Source: Areca catechu
Lineage: Eukaryota > Streptophyta > Magnoliopsida > Arecales > Arecaceae
Direction of reading: 5' to 3'
Assembly (NCBI GenBank): GCA_021397845.1
Contig: CM038039.1
Span: forward strand, 4,643,731 to 4,707,730
Length of the DNA stretch: 64,000 bases
Both the position numbers and the translations under genes were made by a program. The notes under the pieces were generated by a model. The model did not search any database. It was not told the origin of the DNA and saw nothing but the letters and a program-made list of their open reading frames with translations. Of this stretch, positions 19,619-29,489 are shown in pieces; the first letter of the stretch is position 1, and the number at the start of each line of letters is the position of its first letter.

Positions 19619-22600
19619 TAGACTTGGGCATTGGGCCATGCCGGGCTCGGCCCGGCCCAGGCCCACTCGGCCACAGACTAAACTGACCGTGCCTGGCCTG
19701 GCTTGTTACTAAACGGGCCGTTCTTGGCATGGCCTGCTTAATTTGAAGTCCAAGCCCGGCACGGCCCTAAGCTCGGGGGTTGGTGGGCCGTGCTAGGCAC
19801 GATCGTTGGCACATCATCCCATAACAGCTAGAAACGGCTATTTTTTTGATTTTTTACTATTTTGACCCTTTCTAGCAGTCATAAAATGGCTAATTTGAGG
19901 GATATTTCGGAAAAATAATTTTTTGGAGTCCTATAAATTTTTCTTTCCTCCATTCTCACCGCACCAAATTAACTCTTCTCTCATCTACTACTATTATTTC
20001 TCTCTTCTAGCAATATTTAGCAAGTGCTCTAGGCTTATAGCAATTTAATTTTTAGTTTGCATTTAGCAAGTGTTCAAGTGCTACACAAGAGGAGATTCTT
20101 GTTAAGAAGTTAGAAGTACAAGAAAAAGAGAATGTCACTCCTTGGTGAGAGCACAAGAGGAAGCTCACAAATCTCGGCTCTACCTCTGGTCCTCTACTCA
20201 ATTCCTCCTTGTGGTTAGTTTTTATTTCTTGTATTCATCAATTTAGATATAACATCTTATCATGAAAGTTATTTTGGCATTCCTCCTGTTTCTGAGTGAG
20301 AAGAAATTAATCCCAAGTTCCTAATCCCTCTAAAATCAGTGAACCGAGTAAAGGTCAAACCTCTTCTTGTAAGAAGACTAGTGATGTATGGAATGAATTT
20401 AATTTGATAGAATTATGATTGATGGAGTCTGGAAAGCAAAATGTAAAAAATATGCCAAACTTTATAGTTGTAGTAGTAGTAGGACAACAAGTCATTTAAA
20501 AAGACATCAAGAGAGTCATATGATGCATATTCTCGTCTTCAAAGTATCCTTAATATACAAGGGGATCACTTGTAGGTAATTTTGCATATAATCATGAAAA
20601 TAAAGAAAATCACTTGTAAAATGGATAGTTAAGGATGAATTACCTTTTAGTTTATATGAATCTTTTAATTTTGAAGAATATATTGAATTAGCCATACAAC
20701 CTGCTTACAAAAGAATTAGTAGTTATACATTTAGAAGAGTAGTTATGACTAACTTGTTAACAATGAGATAAAGTTTAATTGAAACACTCTCTATTTTAAA
20801 TACAAAAGTTTTATTAATTTCTGATATTTGGTCAGCATTTGTAGGTAGTAATTATTTTATTGCTATTACTGTTCATTATATTGATAATGATTGGCAATTA
20901 AATAAACATATTCTTACTTTTTGTGTTTTTGATTTTTCATATTCTGGACAACAAATTTCAAATGTTATTTATCAAATTACATGATCATATAATATTAATG
21001 ATAAAATCATGTCTATTATTTTTGATAATGTATATAATAATAATTCTGCTATTGCATTGTTGAAAGACTTATTGCATCCCATGTTAAATAGAAATTTATT
21101 GCATTTTAGATGTGCATGTCATATTTTAAATCTTTCTGTTCAAGCTGGCATGGGCATGATTCAAGATGCCATTTCAAAAATTAGAAATACAATTTCTTTT
21201 ATTCATGCTTCAAGATCAAGACTTCAAGAATTTAAGCAACCATGTATAGATCATGGTAAACGTTTTAAAAAATTTAAACTTGATATAATTACTCGTGGGA
21301 ACTCAACATATAGCATGATACATGATGTATACCCATATAAAAATTTATTAAGTGTATATATTAATGATCTTGGATCAGGCTTTATATTGATTGAAATTAT
21401 TAAGTGTAAAATTTGGAAGATTTTTTTTATCAGTTTTTATAATGCTACTAATATTTTTTCTAGTATTTATTATTCAACTTCATATTCATTTTTACAATAA
21501 GCATATATGATTAGTCAAAAATTTACAGAACATATATATGATATTTTAATACCTATTATTGAATAAATGAAATCTAAATAGAATGGGTATTGGGACAAGA
21601 TATGTCCTATGCATAACTTAGCTGTTGTATTTGATCCAATAGTTAAATTGAGTGACGTACTAATTTTACTTGATGCATGAAAATATGATTCAAGATCCTG
21701 AACATGCTAAAATTGAGGTAACGCAACTTCTTTATAATATTTATGCTTTATATGATGAAAAAATTCATGGATCTAGATTACCCGCACAAAGCTCTATTTC
21801 TTCTTATAGTAGTTTTTGTTCATCATCTATTTTTTTATTCATTGCATAGATAAAACATACACATGCTTCAAGTTTATCTTCATCTTCTTCATCTTTAAGT
21901 AGTAAACTAGAATTTTATTTACGAAATGATCTTCAGTCTACATATGATAAAAATCAAATAGAGAGTCTAGATATATTAGCTTGGTGGAAGAGTGTTAAAA
22001 ATTAATATCCTGTTATATCTGTCATTGTACGTGATATTTTAGCTATGCTGATGTCCACAGTAGCATCGAAATTCACTTTTAGTGCTGGTCGATGTGTTCT
22101 TGATGAAAAGAGAAGTAGGATGACTGGCGACATGGTTGAGATGCTTCTCTACTTCAAAGATTGGTTGGATGCTGAGGCGAGATTTCAAGATAAAGGTAGG
22201 ATGACTGGCGACACGGTTGAGATGCTTCTCTATTTCAAAGATTGGTTGGATGCTGAGACGAGATTTCAAGATAAAGGTAGACATAATACATTCTCTAATG
22301 ATGATGATACAAACACTACCGATGATTAGTAAGATTTTGATCATTTATTTTTAATTTTTAATTTTTTTATAATTATATATTTTTATTTTTTTAATTATTA
22401 AAGGAGTCATCTCTATTTTTTTCTCCTTTTTTATTGTATTCTGGAGGTCAAGCCTAGCCCCCTTTCCTTCATGTACCATTTTGATTTAAATTAATAAACT
22501 GGTAGGGGTCTATGCCAAACCCCCCACCATTAAGGTGGCTTTATATTAATAAATCCTTAGTTCCTAACATTTTTTTAATTTATTAAAAAATATTTTTTAT

Positions 22601-22911
22601 AAATAAAAAATTTTATTTTCATTTATTTTAAGGGGGTCGGGCCAGGCTCGGCCCGACCCAGGCCCTTGTGGGCCGTGCTGGGCTGGCTCTTGGGTTGTGC
22701 CGTGCCTGGCCCATGAATCGTGCCAGTCCAAACCCTTATGGTTCATGCTGGGCTTGGCTTGCGGGCCAGAAATCCTTAACCCAGTCCAACCCCCTTTATG
22801 GGTCGTGCCAGGCATGGCTTGTTACTGTAGTAAGCGGGCCGTGCCTGGCATGGCTCGCTTCGTGCCGGGCGATGCCGGGTCATGGGCGGCTTGGCCCAAT
22901 GCCCACCTCTA
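19619..22911 (+). mobile_element. hAT (Ac-like) DNA transposon
   Basis: Terminal inverted repeats are TAGACTTGGGCATTGGGCC at the left and the complement of TAGAGGTGGGCATTGGGCC at the right. Imperfect 8-bp target-site duplications flank it: GTTGTTGC (19,611-19,618) and GCTGCTGC (22,912-22,919). Subterminal regions at both ends are GC-rich with GGCCCGGC-type repeats, typical of this superfamily. Size is 3.3 kb. The insertion splits the gag of the host Gypsy element. The right end is present twice because of a 315-bp tandem duplication. Confidence 0.88.
20380..22330 (+). pseudogene. hAT transposase remnant
   Basis: A BED-type zinc finger appears near 20,440-20,520 (KCKKYAKLYS ... TTSHLKRH). The RNase H-like catalytic part is readable at 21,009-21,260 (IIFDNVYNNNSAIALLKDLL, HFRCACHILNLSVQAGMG, DAISKIRNTI). 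The C-terminal dimerisation domain is at 22,030-22,280 (STVASKFTFSAGRCVLDEKR, MTGDMVEMLLYFKDWLD). Frameshifts and stops separate these blocks, so no active protein is made. The last 27 codons of the dimerisation region are present twice in tandem (period 81 bp, 22,117-22,279). Confidence 0.85.
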
Positions 22912-23243
22912 GCTGCTGCTGAGGGCCTTATTTTCATTTATTTTAAGGGGGCCGGGCCAGGCTCGGCCCGACCCAGGCCCTTGTGGGCCGTGCTGGGCTG
23001 GCTCTTGGGCTGTGCCGTGCCTGGCCCATGAATCGTGCCAGTCCAAACCCTTATGGTTCATGCTGGGCTTGGCTTGCGGGCCAGACATCCTTAACCCAGT
23101 CCAGCCCTCTTTTATGGGTCGTGCCAGGCATGGCTTGTTACTGTAGTAAGCGGGCCGTGCCTGGCACGGCTCGCTTCGTGCCGGGCGGTGCCGGGCCATG
23201 GGCGGCCTGGCCCAATGCCCACCTCTAGCTGCTGCTGAGGGCC
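22613..23243 (+). repeat. Tandem duplication (315 bp x 2) of the hAT 3' end and flanking gag
   Basis: Copy 1 (22,613-22,927) and copy 2 (22,928-23,243) both start TTATTTTCATTTATTTTAAG and both include the GC-rich 3' end, the terminus CACCTCTA and the flank GCTGCTGCTGAGGGCC. The junction lies at a shared TTATT. The duplication happened after the hAT insertion because it contains both element and target sequence. Confidence 0.88.
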
Positions 23244-23480
23244 TTATTGATTACCGTATGACCGGTTCTTCCTCTATGACAGACAAGAAAAAACTTGTTA
23301 AGGGGAAAAAGGGGAAGAACAAATATAAGAAGTATGAGAGAAAGAAGAAAGAGGATCATGGGAAGGACCAAAGCCAAAGCAAACCAAAGTCACAGTAGGG
23401 TTTTATTTGTGGCGGTCCTCATCGGGCAAGAGATTGCCCAAAGAAGGAGAAGATTGCTGTTTTTATCAGCTAGGATGTTG

Positions 23481-23977
23481 TGGATGTTGATGCTGGTCCC
23501 TCTCGTGTCAATCAATTGCAATTGCTCAATACAATTTCAGGTGAAAGACAGGCTGATTTCAAAAATCTGATGTATTGTATTGTGCATGTCAGTGGAAAGG
23601 AAGTAAGGGCTATGTTAGATATAGGAGCAACTAACTATTTTGTGGCTCAAAGAGAGGCAAGCAGGTTGGGATTGAACTTGTTGAATAGCACCAACACAAT
23701 CAAAGCTTTAAACTTAGGTGCTATGCCAGTTTATGGGGTTGCTGAGATAATCTTGAAGGTGGGCAATTGGCATAGGAAATGTCACATGATGGTGGTTCCT
23801 CTTGATGATTTTGACCTCATTCTTGGAATGGAATTTTTCTTGAAGGCCAAGGTAATGGTGATGCCGCACCTTAAAGGCATTGTGATTGGGGATGAAGAGA
23901 ATCCATGTTTCATAAAGATAGACTGTGGAACTCACAAGTATGATAGAGGCAAAGGGGCTGTTATCTCAGTAAAATAG
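23481..23977 (+). pseudogene. Chromovirus-type aspartic protease
   Basis: An unbroken frame of 165 codons carries VRAMLDIGATNYFVAQREAS, where the usual D-(S/T)-G-A active site reads D-I-G-A, and FDLILGMEFFLKAKV, the second conserved motif. Apart from the Ile, the protease fold looks complete. It ends at a stop before the linker to RT. Confidence 0.85.
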
Positions 23978-23999
23978 CTTCACAAGGGGCTGAAGAAAG

Positions 24000-24835
24000 G
24001 GGAGGCAACTTGGCTGCAATGGTGCAGATTAAACTTGATGTAGTGGTTGATGTGCTAGATGAGGTAGCTACAGTGTTAGATGAGTTTGCAGATGTAATTC
24101 CCGCAGAATTACCAAGAGAGCTTCCTCCTAGAAGGGCTATTGATCATTGGATTGAGTTGGAACCTGGTGCAAAACCTCCTTCTTGAGCACCTTATCGAAT
24201 GGCGCCATGTGAACTGGTAGAGCTAAGAAAATAGCTTGATGAATTGCTAAATGCAGGGTTGATTCAGCTATCAAAAGCTCTATATGGTGCCCTTGTCATA
24301 TTTCAAAAGAAGTAGGATGGATTCTTGCGGATGTGTGTGGACTAGAGGGCATTGAACAAAATGACAGTGAAGGACAAGTACCCAGTTCCTAATGCTGCTG
24401 ACTTGTTTGATAAGCTATCTAAGGCTTCTTATTTCACCAAGCTTGACATGCGGTCTGGGTATTGGCAAGTTAGGGTGGCAGAAGGTGATGAAGTCAAGAT
24501 TACCTGCGTGACAATGTATGGTTTATTTGAGTTTTGGTTATGCCATTTGGATTCATAAATGCCCCTACTGCATTTTGTAATCCGATGAATGATGTGTTAT
24601 ATGAGTTTCTTGATAAGTTTACGGTGGTCTATCTTAATGATATTATTATTTATAGTGATACATTGCATGATCATGTAGCTCACTTAAGACAAGTGTTTGC
24701 AAAGCTTTGGGAATATAAGCTATATGTCAAGAAGAAAAAATGTGTTTTGTCACCAAGAAGTATTGTTCTTGGGGCATTGGGTCAGAAAGGGGGAAATAAG
24801 GATGGATGAAAGAAAGACTCAAGCCATTCTAGACT
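24000..24835 (+). pseudogene. Chromovirus-type reverse transcriptase
   Basis: Motifs in order: ELPRELPPRRAIDHWIELEP (about 24,110), RALNKMTVKDKYPVPNAADL (about 24,345), SKASYFTKLDMRSGYWQVRV (24,420), MPFGFINAPTAF (24,540, shifted frame) and the active-site box FTVVYLNDIIIYSDT (24,620). The normal YLDD/YVDD is YLND, so one catalytic Asp is replaced. One frameshift (24,530-24,560) and stops at 24,184, 24,232 and 24,345 are visible. Confidence 0.88.
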
Positions 24836-25272
24836 GGCCTATTCCTTTTAGAGTTACATAATTGCGGTCTTTTTTGGGCTTAGCTAACTATTATAGGCAT
24901 TTTATTGAAGGGCACTCTAAGAAAGTCGGTGTGTTGACTGATTTACTGAAGAAGGATCAGAAATGGGATTGGTATGAGGCATGTGACAGAGCCTTCAATA
25001 AACTGAAGTTGGCCATTTCATCTAAATCGATATTAAAGTTGCCTAATTTTAGTGAACCTTTTGAGGTGCATATGGATGCATCTAATAGAGCTCTTCGTGG
25101 AGTTCTTGTGCAGGCTGGGCATCTCGTGGATTATGAGAGTAGAAAGTTGAAAGATGCTAAACAATGGTATTCTGCTCATGAAAAGGAGATTGCAGCTATG
25201 GTGCATTGTCTTGATACTTGGAGGCATTATCTGTTGGGAACAAAATTGACAGTGGTATCAGAACAAAATTGA
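24836..25272 (+). pseudogene. Chromovirus-type RNase H, truncated
   Basis: It starts with SFLGLANYYRHFIEGHSK and contains FEVHMDASNRALRGVLVQ (first Asp) and AHEKEIAAMVHCLDTWRHYL (Glu). The frame leaves the family at LTVVS, where the DNA reads GTGGTATCAGAAC, resembling the PBS motif TGGTATCAGAGC. The remaining C-terminal part of RNase H is missing here and present at 18,476-18,855. Confidence 0.85.
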
Positions 25273-25760
25273 CAGCGACAGTACCTGTTCTTGCACTTTT
25301 GCATCACAAGAACAAAGGAAGACACAGTGGGCTGGACATCCTAGGGTTAAAAGGATGTGTTAGCTTTGTTAGGCGGAAGCTATTACTGGCCAAAGATGGA
25401 AGATGATATAGAGCCTTATGTCAAAACCTGTGTTGTATATTAGCTTGACAAAATAGAAAGGCAGAAGCCACCTGGGTTGCTATAGCCATTACCTATTCCA
25501 GAGAAACCATGGGTGTCAATTTCGATGGATTTCATTGGTGGGTTCTCTAATGTAAATGGGTTAAAATCAGTGCTAGTTGTGGTGGACAGATTTTCAAAGT
25601 ATGCAATGTTTATTGCAGCACTAGATGTTTGCCCAGCAGACAAGGCAGCTGAGCTTTTCTTCCAAAATGTGAAGTTCTTTGGGGTGCCAAGTGACATCGT
25701 GAGTCACTTGAAGGAGCAGTTATTTGAGGGAAAACCGTCCATAAACTTCTGCCCACTAAA
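25273..25760 (+). pseudogene. Chromovirus-type integrase, N-terminal half
   Basis: After about 50 unassigned bases the zinc domain resumes near 25,325. LALLGGSYYWPKMEDDIE and VKTCVVY are readable (the second Cys of the pair is Tyr, TGT to TAT). The catalytic core follows: SISMDFIGGFSNVNGLKSVL (first Asp) and VDRFSKYAMFIAAL, up to VPSDIVS, where homology stops at about 25,705. The second Asp and everything after it are missing here; the continuation (core end and C-terminal part) is at 17,935-18,475. Confidence 0.85.
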
Positions 25761-26284
25761 TAAGTCATGAACATTCCTGAAATAAACCACTTGGTGACTG
25801 CCACACACGTGTGAGTGTGTCTGCCCCATGCACCAAATATGCCAGGCACATGCTCCTTGCTGCCACCAATTCAGCTAGCATGCAACACCCCTTGCACAGC
25901 TCCTAGCTAGTATTGACTGTGCTTGGCCTTGCCCCACACTTGCCTTGGCTTTGCTCCCACTGTCCATGCTGTCCTGTGCATGCTCCTACACGTGCATATA
26001 TTGCCTTGTTGTCGGTGTTGTGTGCCAATTGCCCGTGCTTGCTGCCCCGCTGCTGTGCCGAATGCCTACTACCTGCACACACGGCCTGGCTTGGTAGACA
26101 CTTTGCTTGTGTTGCATGCGGATACCTGCGCTCGCCGCCTCATGCCTCACTGCTTGTTGCATACCATCTTGCTAGTCTGCTAGGACCATAGACATGCACC
26201 AACATGCCTTCTCTTGGCTTGGCACTATCCAACCAAGCCGTCATGCCCAGCATTTCACCTATGCCAAGCTTTGAGGGTCTAACA
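25761..26284. other. Unassigned sequence rich in CTTGCC/TGCATGC words
   Basis: About 520 bp between the broken Gypsy integrase and Tat element B. Words such as GCTTGGCC, TGCATGC and CACTTGCC recur and open frames exist on one strand, but no family is recognised. It may be a piece of an LTR. Confidence 0.4.
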
Positions 26285-27494
26285 AACCCCCCGACACTTA
26301 AGATAGGGCCGGTCTCTCTCTGGCGGCATCTCCCGCCACCTCCACCACCTCCGGTTGAGGTGGAGCTTCGATCCGGGCGGAGGGGGAGCCGGAGCTGTTA
26401 GCGCGGCCCGCTTCTCAGGTCTGGCCCCACTCCTGGGCTTGTCGGTGGGGGGCTGGACTATCGGCCCAGGTGCGGTCGATGCAGTGGAGGGTCTCTCACT
26501 AGGCCTCCACTCGGCTCCTTCTGGGCCTTCTTTGCTGGCTCCTCTCCAGGCCCCAAGAAGGCGACCCTCTTCCTCGTCATGCTGAGGAGCTGGCTTATGG
26601 TGAACTTCATCCCTATGATATAAAAGAAGATTGGTTAGTCCCCTATTGAAGCAAGATCTACTCGAAAGAGAAAGGAACTCAACGTTGAGCTTTACCCTGA
26701 GATTGGACCGGGCTGACCTCGGCATCGACGAGATTCCGCTCAGTCAACAGGTCCCGAAGAGCCGGAACCTAAGAAATGACGAGTCGGTCGTACACTTCTT
26801 TGTCATCTGGATCGATGGAAGATTGTTGGTTGGGGGAGCGATCTGGGTCACTCCAAACCCAATCCACCCCCTCAATCGAGATGAACAGGAACCTGCTCTT
26901 CCATCCCTTGATGGAAGAAGGCAGGTTAGATGGCCCCCGGGTGGGGGGCCACAAACCACCACCCATTGTTAATAGTGTGGCGCTTTAGGGTGAACAAGGC
27001 CATGAAGAGAGAAACGGGCTACAATCTCGTAGAAATGGCAAAGGATGATAAAACAAAAAATGGTCATGACGGCATTGGGAGTAAGTTGGGCCGGGACCAT
27101 ATGAAAATTACTTAAGAAGGAAAGAAAGAAAGGATGGAAAGGAAGGAGACCCCCGAAGAAAAAATCTTCGTATAGAATAATGTGGCTCGGGCCACTGGAA
27201 GTGACCCGCTCCTTCGGTCCTGGGACCGAGAGCCGGATGGAATCGAGATTCCATACGCACTTCGGACGTGGAAGTTCTCGCCGGTCATCGTCGAAGCAAT
27301 GCCGGAGGGACCAACCGACTTCCTAACGGGAGGAGCCGCAGAGGGTCCTATGACTATCCCCTTCCTTAAGGACCGTTATGGATCACTACAGGAACATCCT
27401 CCTCCTCGCTATCCGAGGAAGGAGGCCTTGGCCGTGACGGCCTCGCCTCGCCAGAATAGTCTGGGTGGCAGTGCCCTCTGCCGGAGGAACTCAT
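26285..27494 (-). pseudogene. Antisense extra ORF (aORF) of Tat element B
   Basis: Start codon at 27,494-27,492 (MSSSGRGHCHPDYSGEAR). A Ser/Pro-rich N-terminus leads into SGIASTMTGENFHVRSAYGI, then LFYEDFFFGG, AQLTPNAVMTIFCFIILCHF and GPSNLPSSIKGWKSRFLFIS, and EGVDWVWSDPDRSPNQQSS. This matches the order of the Transposase_28 ('putative gypsy type transposon') family of plants and aligns block by block with copy C at 55,257-56,276. Between about 26,710 and 26,608 lies an intron (donor CAG/GTAAAG, acceptor ATCATAG), after which GMKFTISQLLSMTRKRVAFL continues. Stops near 27,360 and one or two frameshifts disable it. Its role is not known. Confidence 0.7.
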
Positions 27495-28067
27495 GAAGGA
27501 AAGCAGGAAGGAAAGAAGACAAGGAAATGATAGAAAACCTACGGAACTCTATGAAATCCTCTCCAGCACAGGTCGAAGGAGAAGAAAAGAGGAAGAAGGA
27601 AGGAAGGACTGACTTGCAAAGACTCTGGAACAAGAATGCAAGCATGGGATGGAAGGAAGAAGGGGGCACTGTCGAAAGATCCTACTTTCTTCGCTCGAAA
27701 AATCCTTAAGGAGCAAAAAGATGAGCCCTTTCTTTCAAAAGCATTTAGGCCCCTCCCCCATCACATTGTACTGATCGAAAACATGTGTCCTCTCTTCTTC
27801 CCAGCCAAGCAGAACCTGCCATGCATTGAGATCCGTTGAAGGCGATGCTTCGAATTGGAGGCAATTGATTCAGACCCAGCGTAGCAATTATGGCCCTTCT
27901 AAATGAGCTGATGTGGTGTCTCCTTGTTGGTATGGAAGCGCAATCTTTGGGGTACCGGTGCTCGAGGCATTAATAGCATAAGAGGCGTGTCCCTCCATGT
28001 CAGCGTGATTATTACTTCCTTCGATCGAGCATCGCATTGTGCTCTGGGCTCGAGAGTGGGGGGTACA
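27495..28067. other. Leader between the antisense ORF and the LTR of Tat B
   Basis: No coding sequence was recognised. On the minus strand it would be the 5' leader and promoter region of the antisense ORF; it includes purine-rich GGAAGGAAAG-type runs, the counterpart of the TTCCTTCC runs at 55,165-55,250 in copy C. The stretch CGAGCATCGCATTGTGCTC next to the PPT is conserved with copy C (complement near 54,670). Confidence 0.5.
28052..28064 (+). promoter_or_regulatory. Polypurine tract of Tat element B
   Basis: GAGAGTGGGGGGT lies three bases before the LTR start TGATGTGGCATT. This is the site where plus-strand DNA synthesis would start and it fixes this LTR as the 3' one. Confidence 0.75.
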
Positions 28068-29419
28068 TGATGTGGCATTATTGTTGACATGGAACCTATG
28101 CCGGACCCGGCTAGCGGCCATGCTGGTGGAAAGCGTCGCCTTGACGTGGCGACCAAATGAAGATCCAGGATCGAGCCTTTGGCTGAGATTAGCTCCCATT
28201 TGAGGTCGAGCTCCCGATCGAGGTCGTGCTCCTACCATCCAAGATCGAGTCTCCGATCGAGATCAACTCCCATCCAAGGTCGAGCTCTCGGTCGAGATCA
28301 TGCTCCCGCGATCTAGGGTCAAGCCCTCGATCGAGGTTAGCTCCCATCCAAGGTCGAGCTCCCGCCATCCAGGATCGAGCCCCTCACCGAGATCAGCTCC
28401 TATCCAAGGTCGAGCTCCTGGTCAAGGTTGTGCTCCCGCCATCCGGGGTCGAGCTTCCGAGATAGAGCTCCCCCTCTTACCAAGATTGAAATTCCCGCCA
28501 GTAGCTAAAAAGGGAGGATCAATAGAAGTCCAGACTATGGCATGGAAGCTCCTAGCTACCTGCAACCTCCAGGAGGTGGCGCATGCCCTACCAGAGATTC
28601 AAGCTCTGCAATGCGCTACCGACACATTCTACGCAATGCGTGCTCCACCAGGCTTCAGGCCTTGTAGCGTGCTGCCATGTCTACGGCCGTGCAACCAGGG
28701 GCTCCAGTCCTCGCGACATGGAACTTGTACCTCCTCTAAGAGGAGTACCCCATTAAGGCCCCAAGCCCATCAACACTTCGACAGTCCCTCCTAGAATATA
28801 AATGTCTCACCATGGCTCGAGGCTCGGCGGCCTGGCGCCCGCACCTCCCATGAAAAACTGCACCACCAGAGGAACAAGATCTGTACTACGCCGGCAAACA
28901 TCCCCAATAGAAGGATCTCCTTTCGAGGATTGGTCCGACAGGGGAGAGGTCACAGATAAAGAAAAATCCCTTCTAAAAGGGGCACCTTAAAAGTGATATC
29001 TCGAGGAAGCCCCAGACTGGGTCTGGGCCATTTCTCTCATATAAAACTAAAGAAGGAACCTCCGGCAAGAAGAAGGGAACTGGTAAGATAGAGAGTAAAC
29101 TAGCAAGGAACTAGCAAGGAGAACCTCACAGCTCCCTAACTTCCACCTGCACTTACCATCTATCTTGAAAATTTCATCTTTACTCCTCCAGACGGGAAGC
29201 TCCAAGGCTCTCTGCCACAAAGACTTTGTTCTCCTTGATCGTCCTAACTAACTTTATCGTCGGAGTATCTCCGTCAAAATTTCTGGCTCGGGTCTCCTCT
29301 TTTGTGCAGGTTGTCCCGGCCAAGAAGTCAATCGAAAAAAGAGGACCAAGCACTCGGAGGGAGTTCAACGCATCCACGATATGTCAGAGCTACGGGCTAT
29401 GGTGATCTGGGCAGCAATA
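28068..29419 (+). repeat. 3' LTR of Tat element B
   Basis: About 1,352 bp. The start TGATGTGGCATTATTGTTG and the end GGGCAGCAATA match the LTR of element A (end CA mutated to TA). Near the 3' end, TATCGTCGGAGTATCTCCG and CGGGTCTCCTCTTTTGTGCA follow the family pattern. The middle (28,195-28,460) carries repeats of about 60-76 bp built on CATCCAAGGTCGAGCTC. Confidence 0.82.
28195..28465. repeat. Tandem repeats in the LTR of Tat B (about 60-76 bp)
   Basis: Units contain CATCCAAGGTCGAGCTC, CGGTCGAGATCATGCTCCCG and GATCGAGGTTAGCTCC. Three to four copies differ in length. Confidence 0.7.
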
Positions 29420-29489
29420 GGTCAACCTTCTTCTTTCTCTTATTTTACTTAGTCAGGTATCGTGTCATATGCTTTTACATCCTGTTCTA

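Larger units (their letters stand above)
18911..23480 (+). pseudogene. Chromovirus-type gag, interrupted by a hAT element
   Basis: The frame starts ATGACTCTTGTAGAAGC (MTLVEAKERIRRLEELVG) 38 bases after the PBS. The gag domain is clear at 19,180-19,610: FLLDMEQYFRTARI, SGDAKLWWRTRMEDD, then REYAKEFSSSMLDIKNMSE and LFNFLSGLQTWAQADLRRQG. The reading frame is broken after AMVVA by the hAT element at 19,619 and resumes after 23,228 with AAEGLIDYR. A Lys-rich stretch and a zinc-knuckle remnant (CGGPHRARDCPKKEK, about 23,408-23,450) follow. Stops occur at several points (for example 19,168 and 19,389). Confidence 0.85.
26285..29419 (+). mobile_element. Tat-type element B, 3' end only
   Basis: Plus-strand orientation. 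An antisense ORF (27,494 down to about 26,285), a polypurine tract (28,052-28,064) and a complete 3' LTR (28,068-29,419) are present in the order expected for a Tat element. Everything upstream (gag, pol, 5' LTR) is missing; the left break is at about 26,285. Confidence 0.8.

Noticed and set aside
27909..28067. LTR B start at 27,909 (TGATGTGGTGTC)
   Set aside because: Only the first 10 bases match. The copy at 28,068 matches over 19 bases and has a polypurine tract in front.
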